Below are positions 25,253-34,797 of a DNA stretch of 64,000 nucleotides, piece by piece (the stretch's first letter is position 1; the number at the start of each line of letters is the position of its first letter). The stretch spans positions 1 to 64,000 of the forward strand of contig JAMPXP010000015.1 in the NCBI GenBank assembly GCA_023701135.1, given 5' to 3'. Source of the DNA: Desulfobacula sp. Lineage in GTDB: Bacteria; Desulfobacterota; Desulfobacteria; Desulfobacterales; Desulfobacteraceae. The position numbers and the translations under genes are program-made. Below the pieces are notes generated by a model. It was not told the origin of the DNA. It saw only the letters and a program-made list of their open reading frames with translations, and ran no database searches.

Positions 25253-26449
25253 CTAGTCCGTGCCGGAGCCCCAGATATCAATAATCCGTGTGTCTCCGGG
25301 ATATTCCAGGGTCTTATACCGAGTGATATTGGAAAGTCTTCGGGTGATATCACCGATCCGTATGGCCTGTTTTTTTATTTTCTGCAGGTCTTCCGGGGAA
25401 ACGGCTTCATTGTCCTCAAACAGGGTTGAATATCCGAGAATGGTCTGAAGGGGCTGATTGATTTCATGGCAGATGGCTCCGGCCATTTCAAGAACGCCTT
25501 GGAGCTTTTCCCGCTTCATTTTTTCCTTTTGGGCCTCTTCTCTCTGGGAAATGTCAACAATGGTGACAATGGTGCTTTCAAGGGGGTTTTCCTGGCGGGG
25601 GCTGGTGATGATGACGTGGGCCTTGAAAAGGGTATTGTCTTTTCTGTTCAGATCAAAATCAAAATCCGATTTTCCCGATTTCTTCAGATCGGTATAGATC
25701 AATTTGCCGGCGGTTGAAAAATCCTCGTCCGATTTATAGATCATCCGGACATTCATATTTTCCAACTCTTCTTTTGTTTTATAACCGAACATCCTGACCA
25801 TTTCTGCATTAACCCATTTGAAAATCCTGTTCTCCACAAGGCAGATGCCCACGGGAGAGGATTCCAGAATTTTTTCCAGAACCCTTTTCTGTTCCGAAAG
25901 CGTTTCTTCCGATTCTTTTCTTTCAATGGCAAGGGCGATATGCTGGGATACGGCCGTTAACAGGTCAAGGTCCTTTTTCGTATAATCCGCCGGGGAATTA
26001 AAGCTTTGAAGGGCGATCACCCCGATGACCCTGTCCTTGATGATCAGCGGCGCTCCCAGCCAGATCTTGCTCACGGTGCCGATGACCTTTTGTCCCTGGG
26101 CCCTTGCAAAATCAAGAATATCCTTTGCATAAAAGATCAAAGGGCCCCTGGCCCGGATGACCTTACCGGTTAAAGAGGCGGTCTTGCTGAAATGAAAGAT
26201 TTCTTCAGGCCTTTCATCCTTTTCACTGACATAGTAGGGAAAGGTAATGGAATCCCTGTTTTCATGGTGAAGAGCAATAAAAAAATTCTCCGCCTTGAGG
26301 ATCCGGCCAAGTGAAGAGTGCATGACCCGGTATAATTCCTCCGGGTTCCGGGTGGTGGAGACTGCCTCTGAAATTTCAAACAAAACCTCCAGGGTCCTTG
26401 CGTTATCCCTTTCTCCGGCTCTTTCCCAATTCGATTTTTCCACCTTCAT
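25253..26449 (-). CDS. GAF-PAS sensor protein with histidine phospho-acceptor helix but no ATPase domain
   Basis: The 398-residue protein has a GAF domain (about 18-180), a PAS domain (about 195-310), and a HisKA-like dimerisation helix with a clear phospho-acceptor motif, CHEINQPLQTI. It then ends within about 60 residues (ITRYKTLEY ... IWGSGTD) with no N, G1, F or G2 boxes, so it cannot bind ATP as written. The end is a normal stop and no frame continuing the ATPase domain follows downstream. It may act as a non-catalytic sensor, or be phosphorylated by another kinase. It is divergent from a NifA-like activator that also starts with GAF. Confidence 0.85.
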   Translation of the reverse strand: MKVEKSNWERAGERDNARTLEVLFEISEAVSTTRNPEELYRVMHSSLGRILKAENFFIALHHENRDSITFPYYVSEKDERPEEIFHFSKTASLTGKVIRARGPLIFYAKDILDFARAQGQKVIGTVSKIWLGAPLIIKDRVIGVIALQSFNSPADYTKKDLDLLTAVSQHIALAIERKESEETLSEQKRVLEKILESSPVGICLVENRIFKWVNAEMVRMFGYKTKEELENMNVRMIYKSDEDFSTAGKLIYTDLKKSGKSDFDFDLNRKDNTLFKAHVIITSPRQENPLESTIVTIVDISQREEAQKEKMKREKLQGVLEMAGAICHEINQPLQTILGYSTLFEDNEAVSPEDLQKIKKQAIRIGDITRRLSNITRYKTLEYPGDTRIIDIWGSGTD

Positions 26450-26587
26450 TTTTCATCCTATGCCAGGTATTAGTTCTTGTTATGGATTACGGTTTTATGT
26501 AATAATGCCCATGAAGTCAAAGACTATACCATTGAAAAGGTGAAGGCAAGGTCCTAAATTCATGAAAAACAGCCTGGAATAAAATGA

Positions 26588-28108
26588 ATGAAATCCTTTG
26601 AAGAAATCTCCCTGTTGTATGAAATCAGCGAAGCCCTGAATCAGCACATGGACATGAAAAAATCCCTGTTCAAGGTCTTGACCGTCCTTTCGGAATCCCT
26701 GAGCCTTGTGAGAGGCATTATCTTTTTGATCAACTCGGAAACCGGAGACATCAGGATTGAAATGGCCCACGGCATTTCCGAAGAAACCACCCGCCTGATC
26801 CGGTACACCCCGGGCGAAGGCATCGTGGGAAGGGTGATCCAGAGCGGAGAGCCCGCCGTGGTGCCCAGGATCAGCGAGGAGCCCCTGTTCCTGGACAAAA
26901 CCCATTCCCGGCAGATTCCCGACGGTCTGGATTATTCTTTCATCTGTGTTCCCATTAAAAAAGAAAACCGGGTGGTGGGCGCCATCAGTGCGGACAGGCC
27001 CTTTGAAGGCAAGGCTTCCCTGGAAAAAGGGGAAAAGCTGTTGTCGGTGGTGGCGACCATGGTGGCCCACCATGTCATCAATATCGAGACCATCAGGATT
27101 GAAAAAGAACAACTGAAAACGGAAAATATCCGGCTCAAATCCGAACTTGAAAACCGCTACAGCTTTACCAATTTCATCGGCAATTCCAACAAAATGCGGG
27201 AGGTTCTCCAGATGATCTCCCAGGTGTCTTCTTCTTCGGCCACGGTTCTCATCCGGGGCGAAAGCGGCACCGGAAAAGAACTGGTGGCCAATTCCATCCA
27301 CTATAACAGCGAGAGAAACAAAAAACCCTTTATCAAGATCAATTGCGCCGCCATCCCTGAAAACCTCATTGAAAGCGAATTGTTCGGCCATGAAAAAGGG
27401 GCATTTACAGGGGCTTCCCACCTGAAAAAAGGCAAATTTGAAATCGCGGACCAGGGCACCATTTTCCTGGATGAAATCGGCAATATGTCCCTTTCCGCCC
27501 AGGTCAAACTCTTGAGGGTGCTTCAGGAAAAGGAATTTGAGAGGGTGGGGGGATATAAGCCCATTAAAACCGATGTCAGGATCGTTGCCGCCACCAATTC
27601 CAATCTTGAGGAAATGGTCCGCCAGGGAAGGTTCAGGGATGACCTGTATTTCAGGCTCAATGTCTTTCCCATTTATCTTCCCAGCCTGCGCATGCGCAAA
27701 ACCGATATTATCCTTTTGGCCGATCATTTCCTTGAAAAATACGGCACCCTTCATAAAAAAGACATCAAGCGCATTTCCACCCCGGCCATTGATATGATGA
27801 TGGAATACCACTGGCCCGGCAATGTCAGGGAGCTTGAAAACTGCATGGAACGGGCCGTCATCCTCTGCAATGAAGGCGCCATCCACAGCTACCACCTTCC
27901 GGCCACCCTCCAGACCGGAACCAAAACCAAGACCCTGCCCCAGTCCCTTGAAGATGCCGTGGGCCGCCTTGAAAAGGAAATCCTGATGGACGCCCTGAAA
28001 AACACCAAGGGAAATATCAATAAAGCCGCCAAACTCATCGGCATTACGGTCCGAAAATTCTCCTATAAGGCCGAGCATTACGGCATCAGCTACAAGGATT
28101 ACCGGTGA
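26588..28108 (+). CDS. sigma-54-dependent transcriptional activator, NifA-like (GAF-AAA+-Fis)
   Basis: A bacterial enhancer-binding protein of 506 residues: GAF domain (about 20-165), AAA+ domain (about 185-420) with Walker [12 protein letters not shown], the sigma-54 contact loop [16 protein letters not shown] Walker B, and a C-terminal Fis-type helix-turn-helix ([19 protein letters not shown]). No receiver domain, so it is controlled by a small ligand or partner at the GAF domain rather than by phosphorylation. Nitrogenase genes are not in the window, so NifA function cannot be claimed. A DUF2892 gene follows 58 bases downstream. Confidence 0.92.
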   Translation: MKSFEEISLLYEISEALNQHMDMKKSLFKVLTVLSESLSLVRGIIFLINSETGDIRIEMAHGISEETTRLIRYTPGEGIVGRVIQSGEPAVVPRISEEPLFLDKTHSRQIPDGLDYSFICVPIKKENRVVGAISADRPFEGKASLEKGEKLLSVVATMVAHHVINIETIRIEKEQLKTENIRLKSELENRYSFTNFIGNSNKMREVLQMISQVSSSSATVLIRGESGTGKELVANSIHYNSERNKKPFIKINCAAIPENLIESELFGHEKGAFTGASHLKKGKFEIADQGTIFLDEIGNMSLSAQVKLLRVLQEKEFERVGGYKPIKTDVRIVAATNSNLEEMVRQGRFRDDLYFRLNVFPIYLPSLRMRKTDIILLADHFLEKYGTLHKKDIKRISTPAIDMMMEYHWPGNVRELENCMERAVILCNEGAIHSYHLPATLQTGTKTKTLPQSLEDAVGRLEKEILMDALKNTKGNINKAAKLIGITVRKFSYKAEHYGISYKDYR

Positions 28109-28166
28109 GAAAGACTCAACCCATGGAACAACCCATCATTTTAGATGTTAAACAAAAGAGGCTATT

Positions 28167-28364
28167 ATGAAAATGGAACAATATATCAGGGCCATTGCCG
28201 GTTCGTTTATCCTGATTTCCCTCATCCTTTCCCGCCTGCATTCCGGTTACTGGCTGCTTTTCACCGCCTTTGTGGGTCTGAATCTGTTGCAGTCCGCCTT
28301 TACAAAGATGTGCCTTATGGAAACCATCCTGGAAAAAATATTCAGGATCCCCAGAGATCGCTGA
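28167..28364 (+). CDS. DUF2892-family small membrane protein
   Basis: A 65-residue protein with two hydrophobic helices (about 7-22 and 25-48) and the family's GLNLLQSAFTKMCLMETIL end. The function of DUF2892 proteins is unknown; they often accompany rhodanese or redox genes. It lies downstream of the NifA-like activator on the same strand and its last 23 bases overlap the 3' end of the convergent kamA-like gene. Confidence 0.8.
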   Translation: MKMEQYIRAIAGSFILISLILSRLHSGYWLLFTAFVGLNLLQSAFTKMCLMETILEKIFRIPRDR

Positions 28365-30579
28365 TCCCGAAGTCCTTTTCCCCTGAAGGGGTCCGGCGGA
28401 TATATAAAGGGATCTCCCTGCCGGAGCATTCCTTCCGGACCGCAGAGGCGATGTCAATAATCCTCTGTGAGTCAATGGGAGGCTCATTGAATTTTTCCTG
28501 GATATCCAGACCCGACACATAGAGATGATGAAATTCTATGGCGGCCCGCCTGAACCCGTGGGCAAGGGCGACAACGGTTTCGGGCGAATCATTGACCCCT
28601 TGGATCAGGGGAACATTGGCATAGATGTTCACTCCCTTGTGAATCAGCTTTTTTGCGATTTCCCCATGCCCTGGACCAAGGTCCTCGGGCAGAAGAAACC
28701 AGACCTCCACCTCCACCCGGAAGGGATTGCCGATGGAGAAATCGCACCACCGGGATATCTTTTCCATGAGATCATCTGTCAGCACTTCCGGCCGTTCGCT
28801 GAATTCCCGGCAGCAGATCCGGAGGCTTAAGATATGGGAAAAGGCCTTGAGGCGCTCTGCCATCCGGCCGATTTTTTCCATGCAGGGGTCCTGGGCTGCC
28901 TGCCAGGGAACCACCACATCCGTAATCTCCGGGTCCTGTTCGATATAGCCAAAGGCCGGATCATCCGCCTGTACATCCATTTCAACCCGGGTTTTATGGA
29001 CACGGGACACAAATTTTGATGACGTCGGGCAAAGAGATGGGCTGAGGCCGGAACCGGCCTCTATAAAGGCCCTGATGGCTTCTAAGGTTTCGGATGAAAG
29101 GCCGGATTCGGGGAAAATCCCGATTTTCTCCGGCCGGTTTCCGAGAAACAGGGCGTCATCGCCCATGGTCACCTGAAAGCGGGCATCCAGGGTGCCTTCC
29201 GGATTGATCCTCATATCCGGAAGGGTATTGATATCCGGAATAAAATCCTTGAAATAGGAAAGGGTATAGGGCGTCCTGATCCAGGTAAAGGTCTCGTCTT
29301 CAGCATCCTTTTCCACCGCAAAGCCGCTGGTATGCCATTCAATTTTTCCCAGGGGGGTTGCCGTGCACAGTTTTGGAATGTTTCGGTCGGAAACATGGTC
29401 CCTCAGCCAAGCCTGGGCCTCAAGGGCTTTGGAAATGGGGCTCCAAAAATCCTTTGTGCCGTGGATGGGGCTGCAAGGGGTAAAAATATAATAAATTTTT
29501 ACCCCGGCCTGGCGCAATTGCGTAAACAAACGGCCCAGGGTTTTCCCATCGGTGTTCAACCCATTTAAAAAAGGCGTCTGGACATAGACCTGGATTCCCT
29601 TTTGAACCCAAGCGGAAATGATCTCAAGGCTTTGAACGGATACTTCATCCGGATGAACAAAATGAAGTCCCATCTCGATGCGCTTACCATGGGAGCGGCA
29701 TTGATCGTTCTTATCGATGAGATATTGAATCAGACCCCCTGTATCCTTTAAGAAAAGTTCGGGATAATAGGCAACGGACCGGGTGGCGATCCGTATGACA
29801 TCCACATGGCCGATGGTCATGAGGCTGTTCAGGGCTGCTTCAAGATTGGGCCTGTTGAGCAGGGGTTCTCCGCCGGTGATCAGTATTTCCCGGATGGACG
29901 GATGGCCCTGGACGTGGTTGACGGCCGCCAGGACATCGGCTCCGGACGGGGTTTTTTCCTTCCGGTTGCTCTTATGCTTTCTGAAACAGAACCGGCAGTA
30001 AACCGGGCAGGTCATATCCAGGAGAAAAATGACCCGGTTTTGGTACATCTGTTCCAAAACCCCTGATTTAAAATGGCCGTCAAAGGTGATGGGTTTCCCT
30101 GAAAGGTCAAGCTCTCCGGCAAAGGGCAGGTATTGCTTTGCAACGGCCCCGGAGACCCTGGATTGACGGATCACGTGATCGGACAGCCGGACGGGAAACT
30201 CGTCCATGACCTTTTGGAGGCAGGCCCTGTCCTCTTCTCTCACAAAGGCAAGCCGCCCCAGTTCATCCACGGTTTTGACGGTATGGAGCCGGTTTCCGGG
30301 AAACAGATGGGAAAGAAGGGCATACAGGTAAAGTTTCGGTATCCCGATCTTGTTGATAACAACCCTGCCCGGCCCTTTCTCCATGCAGGACACAAGATCG
30401 TGAAAAAAACCGGTCTCATTGTTTTCATACCCGCAGCGTTTCACAAGGGCATTAAAAACATCTTCTTTTCTCTGGGTCCCGATATCTGAAAAAAACCGCC
30501 GCCCCAGAAGCTTTGGCGTTCCATAGGCTCCAAAAAAATCCCGGCTCACGGTTTCAAGCGCTTTTACATTGAATTTCAT
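28342..30579 (-). CDS. KamA-family radical SAM protein, tandem fusion of active and degenerate halves
   Basis: Lysine-2,3-aminomutase-family enzymes use a 4Fe-4S cluster, S-adenosylmethionine and PLP to move an amino group. This 745-residue protein is nearly twice the usual core. The N-terminal half has the cluster motif CPVYCRFCFRK (about 190-200), ILITGGEPLL for SAM binding, and later NGLNTDGKTLG and YYIFTPCSPIHG. The C-terminal half (about 490-745) repeats the core without the cluster cysteines (TDVVVPWQAAQDPCMEKIG, NVPLIQGVNDSPETV, YLYV-like FHHLYVSGLDIQEKF). It therefore looks like an active unit joined to a degenerate copy. Substrate not known; lysine or a related amino acid is only a family-based guess. 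Confidence 0.82.
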   Translation of the reverse strand: MKFNVKALETVSRDFFGAYGTPKLLGRRFFSDIGTQRKEDVFNALVKRCGYENNETGFFHDLVSCMEKGPGRVVINKIGIPKLYLYALLSHLFPGNRLHTVKTVDELGRLAFVREEDRACLQKVMDEFPVRLSDHVIRQSRVSGAVAKQYLPFAGELDLSGKPITFDGHFKSGVLEQMYQNRVIFLLDMTCPVYCRFCFRKHKSNRKEKTPSGADVLAAVNHVQGHPSIREILITGGEPLLNRPNLEAALNSLMTIGHVDVIRIATRSVAYYPELFLKDTGGLIQYLIDKNDQCRSHGKRIEMGLHFVHPDEVSVQSLEIISAWVQKGIQVYVQTPFLNGLNTDGKTLGRLFTQLRQAGVKIYYIFTPCSPIHGTKDFWSPISKALEAQAWLRDHVSDRNIPKLCTATPLGKIEWHTSGFAVEKDAEDETFTWIRTPYTLSYFKDFIPDINTLPDMRINPEGTLDARFQVTMGDDALFLGNRPEKIGIFPESGLSSETLEAIRAFIEAGSGLSPSLCPTSSKFVSRVHKTRVEMDVQADDPAFGYIEQDPEITDVVVPWQAAQDPCMEKIGRMAERLKAFSHILSLRICCREFSERPEVLTDDLMEKISRWCDFSIGNPFRVEVEVWFLLPEDLGPGHGEIAKKLIHKGVNIYANVPLIQGVNDSPETVVALAHGFRRAAIEFHHLYVSGLDIQEKFNEPPIDSQRIIDIASAVRKECSGREIPLYIRRTPSGEKDFGISDLWGS

Positions 30580-30630
30580 ATGATGATGTCTTCAGGATGT
30601 CGGATGGCCGTCGCTTCGCGGCGGCGGCCG

Positions 30631-31371
30631 TTATCGTCGTCTGATGTCTTTTAGATAGATTGATTTTGAAGGGCCGTCGCCCACTTCTCTTTCCTCGATC
30701 TGGAAAAGTTTTGTGGCGGCAACAAGTTCTCCGAGTTTTTTATACCCGTAATTTCTCGGATCAAATTCCGGGGCCTGTTTTGCGATATGGCTCCCCACCG
30801 AGGCCAGATGGGCCCAGCCACTGTCGTCGGAGCTGTTTTCAACGGCCCGGCGCAGAAGATTCACCATCTTTGTATCCTGCTTTAATTCCGATGCGGTTTT
30901 GCGGTTGATTTTAACGGCATCCTCGTCCTTGGACCGCAGCACCTCGGTAAAGATAAATTTGTCACAGGCCGATACAAAGGGGCCCGGTGTTTTTTTCTCG
31001 CCGAATCCATAGACAAAAAGGCCTGCTTCCCTGATCCGTGAGGCCAGTTTGGTAAAATCACTGTCCGAAGAGACAATGCAGAATCCGTCAAAGCGGTTTG
31101 TATACAAAAGGTCCATGGCATCGATGATCATGGCGCTGTCCGTAGCATTTTTCCCTGTGGTATACCGAAACTGCTGAATGGGCTGGATGGAATACTGGAG
31201 CAAAAACTCCTTCCACCCCTTCAGGTCCGGGATGGTCCAGTCCCCGTAGATCCGCTTTACATTGGCGGTTCCGTATTTTGCAATTTCCGTGAGCAGCCCT
31301 TCCACAATTCCGGGCTGGGCGTTGTCTGCATCGATGAGTACGGCCAGCTTTTCGGTTTTCAAATCCGTCAT
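30631..31371 (-). CDS. NYN-domain ribonuclease-like protein with LOTUS/OST-HTH domain
   Basis: The 246-residue protein has a PIN-like NYN domain (about 8-150) with the acidic set expected for a metal-dependent ribonuclease: LIDADNAQ, KNATDSAMIIDAMDLL and VSSDSDFTKLA. A LOTUS-type winged helix (about 170-245, ASVGSHIAKQAPEFDPRNYGYKKLGELV) binds RNA or G-quadruplexes in known members. Bacterial copies are widespread but mostly uncharacterised. Ribosome site AAAGGGA precedes ATG. Confidence 0.88.
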   Translation of the reverse strand: MTDLKTEKLAVLIDADNAQPGIVEGLLTEIAKYGTANVKRIYGDWTIPDLKGWKEFLLQYSIQPIQQFRYTTGKNATDSAMIIDAMDLLYTNRFDGFCIVSSDSDFTKLASRIREAGLFVYGFGEKKTPGPFVSACDKFIFTEVLRSKDEDAVKINRKTASELKQDTKMVNLLRRAVENSSDDSGWAHLASVGSHIAKQAPEFDPRNYGYKKLGELVAATKLFQIEEREVGDGPSKSIYLKDIRRR

Positions 31372-31477
31372 ATATCCCTTTGCTCTTTGTCCTTGCTTTT
31401 CAGGTCTGAAGCCATGATAAACCGGCAGGTCTGATTATGCAAGAAAATTTGACGGCGGCGGATAAAGTTCGGTTTTT

Positions 31478-32131
31478 TCAGCGAAGATAGGTCAGAATCC
31501 GGCCCTTAAACGGCAGACCGGCGCAGGCCCCGGTTTCCGGCTGATAGCCGCTGCCCGCATACCCCAGCTCGGCCATGCATCGGGTGAACCGCCCCTGGTT
31601 GCTCCGGCCGGGGTCCACCAGGACCACCTCACAACGGGGATTGGCATGTTGATCGATAAAATGGGATAGAAGTCCGGCATGACCGCGCTCATAGAGAAGA
31701 TCACTTCCGATGACAAGGTCAAACCGGCCCAGTTCATCTTCCCCATCGGCCCATCCCGTCCTGAAAAAAGGAATTTTTTTCCCCCTATTTAACAGCACGT
31801 TTGCCTCCAGAAAGGCTTCTGCTTCAGGGTGGTAATCCGTGGCCGTGATATCGGCCAGGCGGTGATTCAAAACCAGGCTGGCCAGCCCGATGCCGCATCC
31901 GACCTCCAGAATTCTTTTCCCGGCAATCTTAAACTCCGCCATATGCCGGGCCAGAACCCGGCCGGAATCCCAGATCACGCCGAATATGGGCCAGGTGGCC
32001 GAGGATATGCCGAGGTTTTCGGCAATTCCGTCCACATCCAGGTATTGCATATGGTCCCTCAAGGTCCGTACATGGATGTCCACGTCACCAAACTCCACGG
32101 TCTGGTAACGGATGCGCGGTAAAGAAACCAT
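31478..32131 (-). CDS. SAM-dependent methyltransferase, METTL/EEF2KMT-like
   Basis: A class I methyltransferase of 217 residues with motif I LEVGCGIGLASLVL, an acidic post-I TATDYHPEA, and FDLVIGSDLLYE in place of motif IV. The DLLYE motif and layout match the protein-lysine methyltransferase group (methyltransferase family 16). The substrate, probably a protein, is not known. AAGGAGT precedes the ATG. It stands alone. Confidence 0.8.
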   Translation of the reverse strand: MVSLPRIRYQTVEFGDVDIHVRTLRDHMQYLDVDGIAENLGISSATWPIFGVIWDSGRVLARHMAEFKIAGKRILEVGCGIGLASLVLNHRLADITATDYHPEAEAFLEANVLLNRGKKIPFFRTGWADGEDELGRFDLVIGSDLLYERGHAGLLSHFIDQHANPRCEVVLVDPGRSNQGRFTRCMAELGYAGSGYQPETGACAGLPFKGRILTYLR

Positions 32132-32240
32132 GGGACTCCTTGTTCATAAGGGTTTAACGCGGCAGGTGCCTTAAACAATTCCGCAGCGCATATCGTGACC
32201 ATACTCCTTTAACTCCGGCTTTACCAATGAATATTTTAGC

Positions 32241-32269
32241 TTGAACCGGGTAAAAATTTAGTTTATTTT
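32241..32269 (+). promoter_or_regulatory. possible promoter of the M15 peptidase gene
   Basis: TTGAAC (32241-32246) and TATTTT (32264-32269) are spaced by 17 bases in the AT-rich gap between divergent genes, about 55 bases before the start. Confidence 0.4.
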
Positions 32270-32323
32270 CTGCATGAACGCATGGAACCCTTAACCTGAA
32301 GACGTATTCGAAAGCCTTTGCCC

Positions 32324-33154
32324 ATGGAAAGAAGACGCTTTTTAAAACAGGCTGCCCTGGTCTTGACCCTGGCCGTCTTTCCCTGTGCAGAATCCCGTGG
32401 GGAGGTCCCAAGTCCATCCGGTTCCGTGGATGCCCACATCAGGGACCGGCTCATGAAACAACGCCTCTTTGACACGGTTTTTGAGGATGATATTTTCCTT
32501 GAAGAACCTCTCTTTCCACAACTGGATTCATCCCTGGCCCGGTTACAAAAGGTCCAGGCCCTGGTGGGCTATTCCAATTTCTCCCTCCTGGATTTTGATG
32601 AAGTCCTGAAATTCGGCAAAGCCTATGCCGATATCGGTGAATTCTCCCCATCAGAACTGGATTTCCTTGAACGGATTTTCTATTCCCAGGGTGAAACCTA
32701 TGGGTTCATGGGTGAAAAACCCATTAAAACCATTACCGGCAAGATCAGCAAAAACAAAGTGGAGAAAATCCCTTTAACCGGTAATTACCTTTACCAGGGC
32801 AGGCCCGTTGAACTCTACCGGGACATCCAAAAACAGGTGGGCAGCGACGCCATTTTGACCTCGGGGGTCCGCAGTGTCATGAAGCAGTTTCTTTTATTCC
32901 TGAACAAGGCCAAAGCCAGCCGGGGAAATCTTTCCCTGGCATCCAGGTCCCTGGCCCCGCCCGGCTATTCCTTTCACGGCATCGGGGATTTTGATGTGGG
33001 CCAGAGGGGGTATGGCTCTCAAAATTTTACGGAAGCCTTTACCCAAACCCCTGTCTATAAAAAACTCATTGATCTCGGGTATCTGAAATTCCGGTACGAG
33101 CGGGATAATAATCAGGGCGTCCGGTTTGAACCCTGGCATATTGAGGTTGCCTAA
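32324..33154 (+). CDS. M15-family (VanY-like) D,D-carboxypeptidase with twin-arginine-type leader
   Basis: A zinc peptidase of 276 residues that probably trims peptidoglycan stem peptides in the periplasm. Zinc ligands appear as the His and Asp of PGYSFHGIGDFDVG and the His of RFEPWHIEV, the usual M15B pattern (SxHxxGxAxD and PWH). TSGVRS is the conserved upstream block. The leader MERRRFLKQAALVLTLAVF has a twin-arginine-like RRRFLK motif followed by a hydrophobic stretch. The ATG is preferred to an in-frame TTG six bases upstream. The ribosome site is weak. Confidence 0.8.
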   Translation: MERRRFLKQAALVLTLAVFPCAESRGEVPSPSGSVDAHIRDRLMKQRLFDTVFEDDIFLEEPLFPQLDSSLARLQKVQALVGYSNFSLLDFDEVLKFGKAYADIGEFSPSELDFLERIFYSQGETYGFMGEKPIKTITGKISKNKVEKIPLTGNYLYQGRPVELYRDIQKQVGSDAILTSGVRSVMKQFLLFLNKAKASRGNLSLASRSLAPPGYSFHGIGDFDVGQRGYGSQNFTEAFTQTPVYKKLIDLGYLKFRYERDNNQGVRFEPWHIEVA

Positions 33155-33224
33155 AGTATATTGATCGCGATATACAGACAAACGGGTTGTCAAAACAAAA
33201 CATCAAGCATAGGAGGGGCCCCGG

Positions 33225-34784
33225 ATGAAAATTTTTAAAGGCCCGATCATCACCTGCGATGCAGCCGACACAGTGTATCAATACCTGGTTGAAAAAAACG
33301 GGACCATTGAATTCACCGGCAATTCCCTGCCGGAACACTACCAAGGGGAACCGGTGACGGATCTGGGCGAAAAGGCCCTGATCCCGGCCTTTACCGACTC
33401 CCATCTTCATTTCACCTCCTATGCGCTGTTTTCATCCACCCTGGATGTGAGGGAGGCTGAAAATTTTTCAGACCTTTCGGATATTCTGAAACGCTATATC
33501 CATGATACGGGGTGCAAGATTGTTTTCGGTTTCGGCCTTTCGGCCCACAGCCTTGAGGAAAAGCGGATGATCACCCGGAAGGAGCTGGACGGCATTGAAA
33601 AGAAACGGCCCCTGATGCTGGTGAAATACGACGGGCATGCCTGCGTTGCCAATACGGCCATGCTGGACCTGCTGCCCGCCGGAATCAAAGGACTCCGAGG
33701 CTATTATCCGGAAACCGGACAGTTTTTCCAGGAGGCTTTTTTTAAAGCCGTGGATTTTATTTCCGCCAAGGTCTCGCCCGTGGACCTGTTAAAACATATG
33801 CGGACGGCGGTGGACAAAATGGCGGAAAAGGGCATCGGCCTGATCCATCCGGCCGAAGGCGTCGGCTTTCCCCTGGACCTGGATGTGGACCTGGTCCGGT
33901 TCATGGCCGGGGGCCTGGCCAATCCCTTTTTGTTCCGGATCTTTTTCCAGACCATGGACATCCAAAAGGTGGTGAAACGACGCCTGCCCCGCATCGGCGG
34001 CTGTTTTGCAACGGCTCTGGACGGCTGTTTCGGTTCCCTGGACGCGGCCCTGAACCAGCCCTATGAAAATGACCCGGGCAATGCCGGCATCCTGTTTTAT
34101 GAGGATGAGGCCCTGGTTGATTTTGTCCAGAAGGCCCATGATAAGGGACTCCAGGTCCAACTGCACGCCATCGGCGACAGGGCCTTTGACCAGGCCACCC
34201 GGATCTTTGAAAGGGTTTTGAAAAACAATTTCCGGGAAGACCACCGCCACAGCATCATCCATGCCTTTATGGTCACCCCCAGGGGGCTTGAGATTTGCGC
34301 CCAATACCATATCGGCATCGCGGCCCAGCCCTCCCTTCTCCATCAGAACCTGGAGCCCCTGTCTTATCTTCAGGAAATCCTGGGGAACCGGGCCCTGGGG
34401 ATGTGCCCCTTCAGGACCATGCTGGACATGGGCATCCATATCTCCGGCGGGTCCGATGCGCCGGTGTCCCTGCCGGACCCGATCCTGGGAATCCACTCGG
34501 CCTGCAACCATATGAATGACTCCGAATCCGTTTCCGTCATGGAAGCCCTCCGGATGTTCACCTGGGAAACGGCCTGGGCCGGTTTTGACGACAAGACCCG
34601 GGGCTCCCTGGAGCCCGGAAAAAAAGCCGATATGGCGGTGCTGAATAAAAATCCCCAGGACATAAAAAAAGAAGCTCTTTCGGGGCTGAAGGTGGAGTCT
34701 CTGGTTCTGGAAGGGACTCCCTATAAAAAGGGGCAGGGGCTCGGAAATCTTTTATGGAAGGCCCTGTTCAACAGGAGGCGCTGA
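33225..34784 (+). CDS. amidohydrolase, YtcJ-like
   Basis: A metal-dependent hydrolase of 519 residues in the YtcJ branch of the amidohydrolase superfamily. Metal ligands are visible in FTDSHLHF, a candidate carboxylate region, HAIGDRAFDQ, and the Asp of SGGSDAPVS; the C-terminal GSLEPGKKADMAVL is typical. Substrates of the branch are varied amides or ureas, and none can be assigned. AGGAGGGG precedes the ATG. Confidence 0.85.
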   Translation: MKIFKGPIITCDAADTVYQYLVEKNGTIEFTGNSLPEHYQGEPVTDLGEKALIPAFTDSHLHFTSYALFSSTLDVREAENFSDLSDILKRYIHDTGCKIVFGFGLSAHSLEEKRMITRKELDGIEKKRPLMLVKYDGHACVANTAMLDLLPAGIKGLRGYYPETGQFFQEAFFKAVDFISAKVSPVDLLKHMRTAVDKMAEKGIGLIHPAEGVGFPLDLDVDLVRFMAGGLANPFLFRIFFQTMDIQKVVKRRLPRIGGCFATALDGCFGSLDAALNQPYENDPGNAGILFYEDEALVDFVQKAHDKGLQVQLHAIGDRAFDQATRIFERVLKNNFREDHRHSIIHAFMVTPRGLEICAQYHIGIAAQPSLLHQNLEPLSYLQEILGNRALGMCPFRTMLDMGIHISGGSDAPVSLPDPILGIHSACNHMNDSESVSVMEALRMFTWETAWAGFDDKTRGSLEPGKKADMAVLNKNPQDIKKEALSGLKVESLVLEGTPYKKGQGLGNLLWKALFNRRR

Positions 34785-34797
34785 TCTTTGCCGGGGT

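Noticed and set aside
26450-26587. Sigma-54 promoter in the divergent gap by the NifA-like gene
   Set aside because: No TGGCAC-N5-TTGCA-like element could be found on either strand.
26495-28078. A minus-strand open frame of more than 500 codons over the NifA-like gene
   Set aside because: It is the mirror of a clear sigma-54 activator and has low-complexity Gly/His/Phe composition typical of an antisense shadow.
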